A DNA stretch of 64,000 nt from Terrisporobacter petrolearius (GCF_020748185.1 NZ_JAHZMO010000016.1:1-64000), one strand, 5' to 3'. Positions 44,765 to 54,678 are shown, counted from the stretch's first letter. A program made the numbers and translations. The notes: a model not told the origin generated them from the sequence alone.

Positions 44765-45970
44765 ATGGATCAAAATAAAAAAACAGATAAGAATTTTGAA
44801 TTAGTAATACGTGAAGAGGCTTCTAGATGTCTACTATGTCATGATGCACCATGTTCTAAAGCTTGTCCAGCTGGAACAGATCCAGCAAAATTTATAAGAT
44901 CATTAAGATTTGAAAATCCAAAAGGGGCTATTGAAACAATAAAAGCTAACAATGTTTTAGGTGGAGTTTGTTCTAAGGTATGTCCATCAAAGGCATATTG
45001 TGAAGGAGCTTGTAGCAGAGTTGACCTAAAAACACCAATAAAAATAAAAATGCTTCAAGAATATTTAATGGAATTAGATAAAACATTAAATGTTCCGTTG
45101 TTAAGAGAAAGAAAACAAGGTGACAAGAAAGTTGCTGTAGTTGGATCTGGACCAGCTGGTCTTGCAGCAGCATTGGAATTGGTAAAAGAAGGATGTAATG
45201 TAACTGTTTACGAAAGAGATGAAAAATTAGGTGGTTACTTATCATATGGAATACCAAGTGATAGATTATCACAAGAATTAGTTGACCATGAAATAAATCA
45301 AGTAAAAGAATTAGGTGTTGAATTTAAAAACAATACTAAAGTAGAAAATCCAAATGATTTACTAAGTGAAGGTTTTGATGCTGTTATATGGGCATGTGGA
45401 CTTCACAAAGGTAAAACATTAAATATAGATGGAATGAATTTAGAAAATGTGGAAATAGGTGTTGACTATTTAAGAAGAGTTAAAGAAGATCCACAAAACT
45501 TATATGCAGGTAAAAACGTTATAGTAATTGGTGGTGGAGACGTTGCCATGGACGTTGCTAGAACTGCAAAATTAAGAGGAGCAGAAAACGTAAATATATT
45601 ATACAGAAGAACTGAAAATGAAATGCCAGCATACATAGATGAAAAAGTTGAAACAAAAGAAGCTGGTGTAAATATGTTTGTAAAATTCAAACCAGTTAGT
45701 ATAGAAGGAAATTCAAAAGTTGAAAAAGCCACTTTTGAAAGTTTAGGTAATGATACAACAATTACAATGAAATGTGATCAGTATATATTAGCAATAAGTC
45801 AAGAAAGTGAAAGAAATATAGAAGACTTAGTAGATGCTTCAAAAGGAATATTTGCAGCTGGAGACGTGGTTTCTAGTGATAAAACTGTTGTTTATGCAAT
45901 AAAGAGTGGTAAAGAAGCAGCTAATAAAGTTATTGAATATGTAAATAACACATGTTCGCAAAAATGCTAA
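44765..45970 (+). CDS. preT: NAD-dependent dihydropyrimidine dehydrogenase, PreT-type flavoprotein subunit
   Basis: The 401-residue protein has an N-terminal cysteine-rich Fe-S domain (RCLLCHDAPCSKACPAGTDP; GVCSKVCPSKAYCEGAC) and two nucleotide-binding folds: VAVVGSGPAGLAAALELV for FAD near 123 and VIVIGGGDVAMDVARTA for NAD(P)H near 253. FAAGDVV ends the FAD domain. It passes electrons from NAD(P)H to the PreA subunit. AAAGGA precedes the ATG. The preA gene follows after 46 bases. Confidence 0.9.
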   Translation: MDQNKKTDKNFELVIREEASRCLLCHDAPCSKACPAGTDPAKFIRSLRFENPKGAIETIKANNVLGGVCSKVCPSKAYCEGACSRVDLKTPIKIKMLQEYLMELDKTLNVPLLRERKQGDKKVAVVGSGPAGLAAALELVKEGCNVTVYERDEKLGGYLSYGIPSDRLSQELVDHEINQVKELGVEFKNNTKVENPNDLLSEGFDAVIWACGLHKGKTLNIDGMNLENVEIGVDYLRRVKEDPQNLYAGKNVIVIGGGDVAMDVARTAKLRGAENVNILYRRTENEMPAYIDEKVETKEAGVNMFVKFKPVSIEGNSKVEKATFESLGNDTTITMKCDQYILAISQESERNIEDLVDASKGIFAAGDVVSSDKTVVYAIKSGKEAANKVIEYVNNTCSQKC

Positions 45971-46016
45971 TAAAAAATATAATTAATATCCCTAAATAAA
46001 GAAAGGTGGGCAAATA

Positions 46017-47249
46017 ATGTTTAAAAAAGATTTATCAATTGAATTTTGTGGTGTTAAGTGTGAAAATCCATTTTTTCTATCTTCTTCACCTGTAGATAAC
46101 TGTTATGAAATGTGTGCTAAGGCTTTAGAAACTGGATGGGGTGGAGTTGTATTTAAAACTCTTGGTTTCTTCATACCAACAGATTGTTCTCCAAGATTTG
46201 ACGCTTTAAGAAAAGAAAGTACTGAGTTTGTTGGATTTAAAAATATGGAACAAATTTCTGAACATCCACTAGAAGAAAGTTTAGAAGCTTTAAAAATGTT
46301 AAAAACTAATTATCCTACAAAAGTTATCGTTGCATCTATAATGGGTGAAAACGAAAAAGAATGGGAAGAATTAGCTAGATTAGTTACAGAAGCTGGAGCA
46401 GATATGATAGAATGTAACTTCTCATGTCCTCAAATGACTAGTCATGCAATGGGATCTGATGTTGGTCAAAACCCAGAATTAGTTAAAAGATACTGTGAAG
46501 CAGTAGCTAGAGGATCTAAATTACCAATACTAGCAAAAATGACACCAAATATAGGTGATATGAACATACCAGCAATAGCATCTATGGAAGGTGGAGCAGC
46601 AGGTATATCTGCTATAAATACTATAAAATCAATAACTGGTATAGATTTTGATAAAATGATAGGATTACCAATAGTTAATGGTAAATCTTCTATATCTGGT
46701 TATTCAGGAAAAGCTGTTAAACCTATAGCATTAAGATTTATACAACAAATGAGAACAAATGATAAATTGAAAAATGTTCCAATAAGTGGTATAGGTGGAA
46801 TAGAAACTTGGAAAGACGCATTAGAGTTCATATTATTAGGAGCAAGTAACTTACAAGTTACAACTGCTGTAATGCAATATGGATACAGAATAGTTGAAGA
46901 TATGATAAGTGGATTATCATACTTTATGGAAGAAAGAGGAATAGACAAATTACAAGACTTAGTAGGTATGGCAAATAGCAACATAATACCTGCTGAAGAT
47001 ATAGATCGTACATTTGTTATTTATCCAGAAATAGATGAAGATAAATGTTTAGGATGTGGAAGATGTTATGTATCTTGTTTTGATGGAGGACATCAAGCAT
47101 ATACATACAACGAAGAAACTAGAGAAATATCTTTAAACAAAGATAAGTGTGTTGGATGTCACTTATGTAGTCTAGTATGTCCAGTTGGAGCAATAGGCAA
47201 AGGCGAAATAATGTTTAGAGATGGAAAAGAAAAAGAAATAGTTATGTAA
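46017..47249 (+). CDS. preA: NAD-dependent dihydropyrimidine dehydrogenase, PreA catalytic subunit
   Basis: A 410-residue fusion of an FMN barrel and two [4Fe-4S] motifs. [20 protein letters not shown] opens the barrel. The catalytic Cys lies in [12 protein letters not shown] near residue 140 and the FMN region reads [10 protein letters not shown] and [11 protein letters not shown]-terminal clusters are [11 protein letters not shown] and [12 protein letters not shown]. With PreT it reduces uracil or thymine to the dihydro form, the first step of reductive pyrimidine catabolism. Confidence 0.92.
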   Translation: MFKKDLSIEFCGVKCENPFFLSSSPVDNCYEMCAKALETGWGGVVFKTLGFFIPTDCSPRFDALRKESTEFVGFKNMEQISEHPLEESLEALKMLKTNYPTKVIVASIMGENEKEWEELARLVTEAGADMIECNFSCPQMTSHAMGSDVGQNPELVKRYCEAVARGSKLPILAKMTPNIGDMNIPAIASMEGGAAGISAINTIKSITGIDFDKMIGLPIVNGKSSISGYSGKAVKPIALRFIQQMRTNDKLKNVPISGIGGIETWKDALEFILLGASNLQVTTAVMQYGYRIVEDMISGLSYFMEERGIDKLQDLVGMANSNIIPAEDIDRTFVIYPEIDEDKCLGCGRCYVSCFDGGHQAYTYNEETREISLNKDKCVGCHLCSLVCPVGAIGKGEIMFRDGKEKEIVM

Positions 47250-47263
47250 TACTCAAATAAATT

Positions 47264-47311
47264 AAAAGAGTCGCATCAAGTAGTTTAACTGCTTGGTATG
47301 ACTCTTTTTTT
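47264..47311 (+). terminator. Terminator of preT-preA
   Basis: AAAAGAGTC and GACTCTTTTTT flank an inner CAAGTAG...CTGCTTG stem, followed by a T run. Confidence 0.87.
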
Positions 47312-47399
47312 ACATTTAAGGAAATTATAGTTAAATTTACGCTGTTGATAAACTCTGGAATCAAGTTATATCAAGTCATTTAGGGAATGTAAAAAATGT
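47305..47399. repeat. Conserved post-terminator segment, copy B
   Basis: Runs nearly gap-free with 27145-27239 (GGAAATTATAGTTAAATTTA, then TTGATAAACTCTGGAATCAA and GTTATATCAAGTCATTT). It begins inside the T run of a terminator and ends at a palindromic repeat, as copy A does. Confidence 0.75.
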
Positions 47400-47469
47400 A
47401 TTTTTGAGCAAGGTCGTTGCCTGAAATTTCATAGCGCCCACGCAGTGGCTTAAGCGAAGCGAATTTTTT
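47400..47469. repeat. Palindromic intergenic repeat
   Basis: TTTTTGAGCAAGGTCGTTGC and CTGAAATTTCATAGCGCCC lead to CACGCAGTGGCTTAAGCGAA and GCGAATTTTT. The inner GCGCCCAC/GTGGC part can fold. It joins the left end of one repeat type to a second module. Confidence 0.85.
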
Positions 47470-47580
47470 ATTTGACCAAGGAAATTAGGGATAGTAATTG
47501 ATAAGAACAAGGCGTTTTGCTAAAAGCATGGGTAGGATATTTTTAATGGCAGTTGTTATAATTTCGCTTTAAATTTCATT

Positions 47581-47770
47581 ATGGAAAGAAGTATGGAAGC
47601 AATAATAGAAAGATGCGTAGGGTTAGATGTTCATCTGGATATAGTTGTGGTATGTGTCCTATATGGTGAACTAAATAAAAAAAACTTTTTCAATAACTAA
47701 AGGAATATTACAATTATTTATAATAAAGGTCCTAATTGTTATAGGTTGTGAATTTTAGTTGAAGTTTGGT
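47581..47770 (+). pseudogene. Decayed IS110-family transposase, N-terminal fragment
   Basis: From 47593 the frame reads MEAIIERCVGLDVHLDIVVV then CVLYGEL, the start of an IS110-type DEDD transposase (…ERCCGLDVHxxxVVAC…). After a frameshift near 47685 the next piece reads TFSITKGILQL, matching the following conserved segment, then a stop breaks it. The rest of the gene was not recognised. The element is dead. The family call is from motif memory. Confidence 0.75.
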
Positions 47771-48155
47771 ACTTGTGATACACATTCTCGCTAAATATGA
47801 ATAATGAAAGAAAGTTTAGTATTAATAACAGCGCCTTTTTTAAGATAATATTATATTATTTATATTCTATGTGGATTAAGTGATATTTGGTAGGTGGTTG
47901 TATAGAAACATTTCCTATGTTAATAGGCACTAAAATATAGCCGACCTTAGATGATTAGGGAAATGAAATTTTATTTCTAGAGGCCTAAGAAATGTTAATT
48001 GATCTTTCAATGCTCACAATTTTATTAATAGGATTGGCAACACAAGGTGTATTTAACAAAATAAATGGGATTATTATTGAACTTTCTATAGTTTATAATA
48101 TGAACTTTGATCATATATAATCTATTGCAAGTCTACCTTTTGGATGTAATGTGGA
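47771..48155. other. Gene-free, decayed DNA
   Basis: About 385 AT-rich bases with only short broken reading frames. A stretch near 47991-48120 reads open for some 40 codons (LSMLTILLIGLATQGVFNK) but has no ribosome site or recognisable family. It is probably degraded insertion DNA. Confidence 0.4.
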
Positions 48156-48214
48156 GATGTATCATTCGTAATATATATTTTTTATATAAAAATATATATT
48201 ACGAATGATACATC
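48156..48214. repeat. Perfect 27-base-pair inverted repeat
   Basis: GATGTATCATTCGTAATATA and seven further bases (48156-48182) are exactly complementary to 48188-48214 around a five-base loop. No T run follows on either strand. It lies 75 bases upstream of the lipoprotein gene. It could be a transcript-stabilising hairpin, a regulator site or a trace of a small mobile element. Confidence 0.85.
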
Positions 48215-48288
48215 CTTGTGCTATTATTAAATTATAATATTATATAAAAATATTATAATTTGAAAAGTAGAGGGGGGGATAGAAAGTT

Positions 48289-48615
48289 ATGAAAAAGTTT
48301 AATTTATTAGCAGTTATGATTTTAGTAGTGCTATTCACTACTTTGGGTTGTTCTAAAGAAAAAGTTTATGTATTGGAGCAAGGAAAGACTTTTGAAGTTG
48401 GAACTGACATACCAGAGGGGACTTATAAGGTGGAAGCTAAAGAACAAACATCTGATGATGATAACTATACTACAGTAATTGGAGATAAAGATAATCCAGA
48501 TGCAGTATTTACAAACATAAATGATATGGTGGGAAAAGAAGTTGATTTAAAAAAAGGCGAAATTGTCAATTCAAATGGGACAATTAAACTAATACTAACA
48601 AAGGGGGAAAAATAG
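48289..48615 (+). CDS. Small putative lipoprotein
   Basis: The 108-residue product has a signal with lipobox TLGC and then a short beta-rich domain (VLEQGKTFEVGTDIPEGTYK, ILTKGEK). The GTDIPEGTYKV phrase is common in small clostridial secreted proteins. The mature part contains NYTTVIGD, and YTTVIG recurs in the next protein. A GGGGGG site precedes the ATG. It is five bases upstream of the next gene, so they form one operon. Function is unknown. Confidence 0.75.
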   Translation: MKKFNLLAVMILVVLFTTLGCSKEKVYVLEQGKTFEVGTDIPEGTYKVEAKEQTSDDDNYTTVIGDKDNPDAVFTNINDMVGKEVDLKKGEIVNSNGTIKLILTKGEK

Positions 48616-48620
48616 TAAGC

Positions 48621-49292
48621 ATGAAAAAAATAAAGAAAATAATATCTACATTTATGATACTTAGCATTATAGGGTGTTTGTCAATATCAAATTCATTAGT
48701 AAATGCCTATGCTAATGAAGAAGATGATATAAATTATGGTGCTACTTCTAATGGGGAAACAGTTATAGAAGATGGGGAATATACGACGGTTATAGGAGTG
48801 CCTACTACAGAAGTAAAAGGTTTAACTGGAGAAGAAGCCGTTGAGGTGCTACAAGCTCAAGCAGTAAATTCTAGATTAAACATTGGTGTCAGTAATGCGG
48901 TTACTTTTAATGTAAGATATGAATATCCTGTAACTAAGACTTATCCAATATCAGTATCTAAAGGTGGTAAAAAAGTGTTTTCAGGTAATATCAAAATAAA
49001 ATTAACAGTTAGCGCTTCTAGTGATAAAAATAAATCAATAAAATCTACTATATCAATATCAAATTTTACTAAAGGAACTGGTTATACAGTATCAAAATCG
49101 ACTAGTAGTGGGTCTTATGTATCAAGTGTTGGAAGTAATACCAGATCATCACTTACATGCAATGTTGTACCTGTAGGAGGTAAAAAACAAGTATTTAAGT
49201 ACTACTGTAATAATAAAATATTATCAGGTCTAAATAGTAATACTCAAATTGGTCCAGGATTTCGTATGCAACAATATTGGACAATGGGTTAG
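48621..49292 (+). CDS. Secreted protein of unknown function
   Basis: A 223-residue protein with a signal peptide (KKIKKIISTFMILSIIGCLS, cleavage probable after NAYA), an acidic stretch EDGEYTTVIGVPTTEVKG and a Ser/Thr/Lys-rich beta region (SVSKGGKKVFSGNIKIKLTV and repeats of SxSSxx). A Cys pair late in the protein (LTCNVV, YYCNN) could form a disulfide. AAAGGGGG in the end of the preceding gene is its ribosome site. It is probably exported with the lipoprotein upstream as partner. No family was recognised. Confidence 0.7.
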   Translation: MKKIKKIISTFMILSIIGCLSISNSLVNAYANEEDDINYGATSNGETVIEDGEYTTVIGVPTTEVKGLTGEEAVEVLQAQAVNSRLNIGVSNAVTFNVRYEYPVTKTYPISVSKGGKKVFSGNIKIKLTVSASSDKNKSIKSTISISNFTKGTGYTVSKSTSSGSYVSSVGSNTRSSLTCNVVPVGGKKQVFKYYCNNKILSGLNSNTQIGPGFRMQQYWTMG

Positions 49293-50085
49293 ATCACTAT
49301 TTATAATATAAATTAATAGAGCTTTCATCTAAGAATGACTATTACAACAGTTTGTAGTGATAGAATAAGACCTATTAGATTAAGCTAAATACCCCTTCAT
49401 TAAACTAAATCTAATTATTAGATAAATTTATTAAATATTATATTATGATAAAAAGTAGGAGTTATAATTATTATAACGAGAATTTAAATTGTGCTTTATA
49501 GTAATTTCAATTTTCTATAGCAATACAGTGTGTAAAAAACTCTATAAATAATAAAATTCAACAGCCTCCTATAATGATAATGCTTAATCATTATAGGAGG
49601 CTGTTTTGTTATGGGAAAAATAGACACTATTGTAAGTTTAATTGAGAAATCTTGTTTCAATCTACTATCTTTATTTTCTATTTTAGTGGAAGAACTATAG
49701 TGCTTAAACTCTTTATAAAAATGAATAGGCGTTTCAATAAGATTTAATCTGCTTTTTTATAAAAGATTTCATGAAGGATTTATATAAAATTAAGGGCTTT
49801 TTTCAAAAAAACTCTACCAAAGAATCATGTTTTTTTTTGGTACAAAATATGAAATTGCCTTATTTTTATAAGTAAAATATGTAAAACTTTCATCCATATA
49901 AGAGGTACAGTAGGGGGAGAGTTTTTTATAAATAGTACAAACATGTTGAAATTAGGTGCTTTTACTTCGTTGACAGTACAGTTGCTATATAAGATATAAC
50001 TTAATTAAGATAGTAATTTGAGGCAAGGCAAAGCAAAGCCAAGAATGTATATAGAGAATAGATAAAAGAAAGGATGAAATAACAT
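49293..50085. other. Long gene-poor interval before the acyl-CoA dehydrogenase operon
   Basis: Besides the hairpin at 49560-49610, there is a 29-codon frame at 49611-49700 (MGKIDTIVSLIEK…) whose AGGAGG site lies in the hairpin arm and which may be a remnant. Further on lie several AT-rich stretches without frames. TTGACA at 49970-49975 with TATAAC at 49995-50000 (19-base spacer) is the best promoter candidate for the operon at 50086. Confidence 0.45.
49560..49610 (+). terminator. Strong hairpin terminator after the secreted-protein gene
   Basis: AACAGCCTCCTATAATGAT (49560-49578) pairs exactly with ATCATTATAGGAGGCTGTT (49587-49605), followed by TTGTT. It lies about 270 bases beyond the gene end, so it may instead terminate a lost gene. 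Confidence 0.75.
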
Positions 50086-51228
50086 ATGGATTTTTCATTA
50101 ACTAGAGAACAGGAAATGATAAAAAGGCTAGCTGGACAGTTTGCACAAGATGTGTTAGAGCCAGTTGCAGCTGATGTTGATATTGATCATACTTTTCCAG
50201 TTGATAATTTCAAGAAAATGGCTGATATAGGATTTACGGGTATAGGTGTTCCAAAAGAGTATGGTGGATCAGGTGGCGGTGCCTTGGAAGAGGTATTAGC
50301 AGTTTCTGAATTTGCAAAGAAATGTATGTCTTCTGCAGCAATACTATCTATCCATTTAATTGCACCTCATGCCATTTATAAATTTGGAAATGAAGAGCAA
50401 AAACAAAAATTCCTACCAAGACTTACTAAGGGTGGATCTTTGGGAGCCTTTGCTCTGACAGAACCAAATGCAGGTTCAGATGCAGGTGCTGCAAAGACTA
50501 CAGCAATACTTGATCCTGGGACAAATGAGTATGTTTTAAACGGTACTAAGTGTTTTATCTCTGGTGGTAGCCGTGCAGATATATTACTAATATTTGCTCT
50601 TACTCAGCCAGAAAAGGGACTTAAGGGAATGTCAGCAATAATAGTTGAAAAAGGTACTCCAGGATTTAGTATTGGTAAAGTAGAGTCAAAAATGGGACTA
50701 AGTGGTTCTGAAACTGCTGAGTTAATATTTGAAGATTGTAGAGTTCCAGCGTCTAACCTTCTAGGAAAAGAAGGTCAAGGATTTAAAATAGCAATGCAAG
50801 CTCTTGATGGTGCTCGTATAGGAACAGGTGCACAAGGAGTAGGTGTGGCTGAGGGAGCTTTAGAATTATCAGTTAAATATACAAAAGAACGTGTGCAATT
50901 TGGAAAACCTATAGGAGCTTTACAAGGAATTCAGTGGTATATAGCTGACATGGCTACTAAAACAGAAGCAGCCAAGGCACTTGTATACTTTGCAGCATAT
51001 CTAAAAGATGCGGATAAACCTCACACAACAGAGGCGGCTATGTGTAAATTAAATGCTGCAGAAAATGCACGTTTTGTAACGAATTTGGCACTCCAAATTC
51101 ATGGTGGATATGGTTATATGAAAGACTATCCACTTGAAAGAATGTATCGTGATGCTAAAATTACTGAAATTTATGAAGGTACTTCTGAAATTCACAAGGT
51201 AGTTATAGCAAGAGCAGTTATGAAATAA
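50086..51228 (+). CDS. Acyl-CoA dehydrogenase (acryloyl-/butyryl-CoA reductase type)
   Basis: A 380-residue flavoenzyme starting MDFSLTREQEMIKRLAGQFA, with GAFALTEPNAGSDAGAAKTT near residue 127, RVQFGKPIGALQGIQWYIAD near 270 and the catalytic Glu E364 in IYEGTSEIHK, as in short-chain enzymes. In fermenters such enzymes run towards reduction with EtfAB. It is followed at once by etfB and etfA and, further on, by ammonia-lyase-like and CoA-transferase genes, so its likely substrate is the enoyl-CoA made from a beta-amino acid (acryloyl-CoA or a methyl-substituted form). Confidence 0.9.
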   Translation: MDFSLTREQEMIKRLAGQFAQDVLEPVAADVDIDHTFPVDNFKKMADIGFTGIGVPKEYGGSGGGALEEVLAVSEFAKKCMSSAAILSIHLIAPHAIYKFGNEEQKQKFLPRLTKGGSLGAFALTEPNAGSDAGAAKTTAILDPGTNEYVLNGTKCFISGGSRADILLIFALTQPEKGLKGMSAIIVEKGTPGFSIGKVESKMGLSGSETAELIFEDCRVPASNLLGKEGQGFKIAMQALDGARIGTGAQGVGVAEGALELSVKYTKERVQFGKPIGALQGIQWYIADMATKTEAAKALVYFAAYLKDADKPHTTEAAMCKLNAAENARFVTNLALQIHGGYGYMKDYPLERMYRDAKITEIYEGTSEIHKVVIARAVMK

Positions 51229-51250
51229 GGAAGAAGGAGTGTATAAAACA

Positions 51251-52054
51251 ATGAGAATTTATGTTTGTGTTAAACAAGTACCAGATACATCTGGAAAAGT
51301 AGCAGTTAACCCAGATGGAACACTTAACCGTGGTTCCATGTCTACTATTATAAATCCAGATGACATGATAGCTATAGAACAAGCACTTAAAATAAAAGAT
51401 AAATTAGGATGTCAGGTAACAGCAATAACAATGGGACCTCCTCAAGCAGAAAAAATGCTTAGAGAAATACTTGCCATGGGTGCAGATGACGGAGTACTTA
51501 TATCTTCTCGTGAATTTGGTGGTTCTGATACTTTTGCCACATCACAAATTATTGCAGCAGCAATTACTCACTTAGGCATAAGTGATGAGGATATAATCTT
51601 TTGTGGACGTCAAGCAATAGATGGAGATACGGCACAAGTAGGCCCACAAATTGCAGAAAAACTAAATATTCCACAAGTTACTTATGCAGCAACAATAAAA
51701 AAAGAAGAAAAAAAATTAACTATAAAACGTATGCTTGAAGATGGATATATGATGGTAGAAGTTAAGACTCCTTGTCTTATAACATGTGTTAAAGAAGACA
51801 ATATATTGCCTCGTTATATGACTATAAACGGAATTATGGAATGTTACAAAAAACCACTTACTGTTTTAGATTTTGAAGCATTAAAAGAGGAACCATTAAT
51901 TGATATTGATACTATAGGTCTAAAAGGTTCACCTACTAATATATTTAAGTCATTTACACCACCACAAAAGGGAGTGGGAATAATGCTTGAAGGTGATAGT
52001 AGAGAAACAGTAGCCCAGTTAACTAGTAAATTAGAAAAACTACATGTTATTTAA
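51251..52054 (+). CDS. etfB: Electron transfer flavoprotein, beta subunit
   Basis: The 267-residue product begins MRIYVCVKQVPDTSGKVAVN and has the EtfB signature ITMGPPQAEKMLREILAMGADDG and GRQAIDGDTAQVGPQIAE. The ATG at 51251 is used because a GTG at 51239 sits within the AAGAAGGAG ribosome site. It pairs with EtfA to carry electrons to or from the acyl-CoA dehydrogenase encoded just upstream, possibly with bifurcation. Confidence 0.93.
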   Translation: MRIYVCVKQVPDTSGKVAVNPDGTLNRGSMSTIINPDDMIAIEQALKIKDKLGCQVTAITMGPPQAEKMLREILAMGADDGVLISSREFGGSDTFATSQIIAAAITHLGISDEDIIFCGRQAIDGDTAQVGPQIAEKLNIPQVTYAATIKKEEKKLTIKRMLEDGYMMVEVKTPCLITCVKEDNILPRYMTINGIMECYKKPLTVLDFEALKEEPLIDIDTIGLKGSPTNIFKSFTPPQKGVGIMLEGDSRETVAQLTSKLEKLHVI

Positions 52055-52076
52055 TTGTGAAAGGAGACAATCAAAT

Positions 52077-53183
52077 ATGAAGTTCAATAGTTCTTGTATA
52101 GAAGAATTTAAAGATATTTGGGTATTTTGTGAACAACGTCATGGACAGATGATGAACACGAATTTTGAGTTAATAAGTGAAGGACGTAAGCTAGCTGATG
52201 AAAGAGGTTCAAAACTTATAGGAGTAATCCTTGGACATAATATAGCTCATCTTGGAAAAGAACTTGGCGGTTATGGAGCAGACAAAGTAATTATTTGTGA
52301 TGATGAAAATCTTAAAGAATATACTACAGATGCATATACAAAGGTATTTTGTGATGTGGTAATGGACAAAAAACCAGAAGTTGTACTGATCGGTGCATCT
52401 AATATAGGAAGAGATTTGGCACCAAGATGTGCAGCTAGACTACACACAGGGCTTACAGCAGACTGTACACACTTAGATATAGAAATGAATAATTATGTTG
52501 ATTTTATAAAAACATCTTCCACACTAGATTTGTCAAAGACAAAATTCAAAATGGAAGATACAAACTTAAAAATGACAAGACCTGCCTTTGGTGGTCACTT
52601 AATGGCTACAATAATATGTCCTAGATTTAGACCTTGTATGTCAACAGTTAGACCAGGTGTTATGAAAAAAGGTGAGTTTAGTGAAGAAAAAGCAAAAGCT
52701 TGTGAAGTGGAAACATATCCAGTTAGCCTTTGTGAAGATGACTTACAAACAAAGGTTTTGGAAGTTGTAAAAGAAGCTAAACAAATAGTGGACCTTATAG
52801 GAGCAGAGGTGATTGTTTCTGTAGGACGTGGAATTAGCAAGGATATTGAAAAAGGAATACAACTTGCTAAGGAACTTGCAGATGCTTTTGGTGGAGGAGT
52901 TGTAGGAGGTAGCCGTGCTGTTGTAGATTCTGGCTGGTTATCAGCAGATCACCAAGTAGGGCAAACAGGAAAAACAGTTCACCCAAAAGTATATGTAGCT
53001 TTAGGTATATCAGGTGCTATTCAACACAAAGCAGGTATGCAAGACTCAGAATTGATTATCGCAATAAACAAAGATGAAAAAGCACCAATATTTGACTGTG
53101 CTGACTTTGGTATAAGTGGAGATTTATTTAAAATTGTTCCAATGATGATAGAAAACATAAAAGAAGTTAAAAACAATAAATAA
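52077..53183 (+). CDS. etfA: Electron transfer flavoprotein, alpha subunit
   Basis: A 368-residue EtfA with IWVFCEQRHGQMMNTNFELI at its start and the FAD-binding domain GGSRAVVDSGWLSADHQVGQ and GKTVHPKVYVALGISGAIQH. The ATG at 52077 has AAAGGAG ten bases upstream. There is no extra ferredoxin domain. Its 3' neighbour, a BrnQ-type carrier, follows after a 116-base gap without a terminator. Confidence 0.93.
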   Translation: MKFNSSCIEEFKDIWVFCEQRHGQMMNTNFELISEGRKLADERGSKLIGVILGHNIAHLGKELGGYGADKVIICDDENLKEYTTDAYTKVFCDVVMDKKPEVVLIGASNIGRDLAPRCAARLHTGLTADCTHLDIEMNNYVDFIKTSSTLDLSKTKFKMEDTNLKMTRPAFGGHLMATIICPRFRPCMSTVRPGVMKKGEFSEEKAKACEVETYPVSLCEDDLQTKVLEVVKEAKQIVDLIGAEVIVSVGRGISKDIEKGIQLAKELADAFGGGVVGGSRAVVDSGWLSADHQVGQTGKTVHPKVYVALGISGAIQHKAGMQDSELIIAINKDEKAPIFDCADFGISGDLFKIVPMMIENIKEVKNNK

Positions 53184-53299
53184 ATAAGTAAGCAATAGAT
53201 GTATGAGGGTAGATATGTGACACTAGTTATCTAATTGCAAATCCATATTAAATACCTTTGTAGCTTTAATATTTGAATATTAGATTTATGGAGGATATA

Positions 53300-54655
53300 A
53301 TGAATAATTTAAACAAAAATGGAGATTTGAAACTACCAGCTTTATTTATGATGGGCGGAGCATTGTTTTCTATGCACTTTGGAGCATCCAGTATGGTTTG
53401 GCCAATGAACTGGGGAAGAGAAAGTGGTTCTTCTGTATTAATAGCATTTGCTGGAGCATTTATTACATCATTGTTACTTACACTACTTGCGTATATTGCA
53501 TTATCACGAGGAAATGGTAGTTATAGTAAAATTGCAAATCGTGTTTTAGGTAAAAAGTTAGGAAAATTTTATACTGTACTAACAATTGTTATACTAGGTC
53601 CCCTATACGCTATACCTCGTATGAGTGCAGCAGCATGGGACTCAGTAGTTCAAGCCTTTGGACTAAATCCACAAGCTAAGTTACCTCTTATTATATTTAC
53701 AATACTGTTTTATATAGTAACTTATGTGTTTTTAATTAGTCCAGGAAAAACAATGGATCGTATTTCTCAAATTTTATTTCCACTACTTCTTATTATAGTA
53801 ATTATAGTTGTAGGAAAAGGACTTATAGATCCAATATCAACACCAGTAGCAAAAACTTATGAAGGTTCAGCCTTCTCCTATGGTTTTACTAATGGATATG
53901 CAACAGCGGAAATACTTTGTGCCCTAATATTTGGTGTGGTTATATTAAACTCACTAAAAGAAAAGGGAGTTTCAGAAAAGCGTATGAGCAAAAATATTAT
54001 TAGAGTAGGCATAATAGGTATTACACTTTTAACTATTACACATCTATGTCATATGCTAATAGGTGCTTCAACAGGAGGCCAGATAGATTTAACTTATACA
54101 GCTCTTTATACTGAAGTTTCCACACAGTTACTTGGAAAGGCTGGTGGAATATTATTCTCAATAGCACTGTTCTTTGCAGCTCTTACTACTGCAATAGGAA
54201 TGACTTCTGGATGTGCAGAATTTTTCGTAGACACAACACAGGGAAAAGTTGATTACAAGAAGGCATCTATTTCAATATTAGTACTTAGTACAATATTTGG
54301 TTGTATGGGACTTTCATCAATCCTTGCATTTTTAGGACCAATACTTGATGGAATATACCCAGCAGCAATAGTACTTGTAATATATTATGCTCTTGTACCA
54401 AACAACCAAGACGAAAGAAAATTAAAAGTATGTTCTTATGCAATGATAACAGCATTAATATTTGGTGCTATTGATACAATTTACGCTTATGGAATTAAAT
54501 TAAATATAAATTTAGGTTTTTTAAACAAGTTCTATGAGGCACTTCCTCTATCATCAGAGAAGCTTGCATGGTTTCCATGGACGATGGCAGTTGTTATTAT
54601 TGGAAGTTTAATAATTATATGCAAGAAAGCAAAGATAGAAGATGTTGCTAGTTAA
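53300..54655 (+). CDS. BrnQ/LIVCS-family amino-acid carrier within the beta-amino-acid operon
   Basis: A 451-residue protein with about 12 membrane segments. FMMGGALFSMHFGASSMVWP near the start, GPLYAIPRMSAAAWDS near 100 and FFAALTTAIGMTSGCAEFF near 295 match LIVCS carriers. The ATG at 53300 has GGAGG at 53290-53294. Known members import leucine, isoleucine and valine with Na+ or H+. Because of the surrounding enzymes, a beta-amino acid such as beta-alanine or beta-aminoisobutyrate is a likely cargo here; this is inferred. Confidence 0.85.
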   Translation: MNNLNKNGDLKLPALFMMGGALFSMHFGASSMVWPMNWGRESGSSVLIAFAGAFITSLLLTLLAYIALSRGNGSYSKIANRVLGKKLGKFYTVLTIVILGPLYAIPRMSAAAWDSVVQAFGLNPQAKLPLIIFTILFYIVTYVFLISPGKTMDRISQILFPLLLIIVIIVVGKGLIDPISTPVAKTYEGSAFSYGFTNGYATAEILCALIFGVVILNSLKEKGVSEKRMSKNIIRVGIIGITLLTITHLCHMLIGASTGGQIDLTYTALYTEVSTQLLGKAGGILFSIALFFAALTTAIGMTSGCAEFFVDTTQGKVDYKKASISILVLSTIFGCMGLSSILAFLGPILDGIYPAAIVLVIYYALVPNNQDERKLKVCSYAMITALIFGAIDTIYAYGIKLNINLGFLNKFYEALPLSSEKLAWFPWTMAVVIIGSLIIICKKAKIEDVAS

Positions 54656-54678
54656 AAAAATTATTTGGAGGAGTTATT

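Noticed and set aside
47991-48120. Possible C-terminal part of the IS110 transposase
   Set aside because: The frame (LSMLTILLIGLATQGVFNK) does not resemble the conserved C-terminal motifs of that family, so it was not joined to the fragment at 47581.
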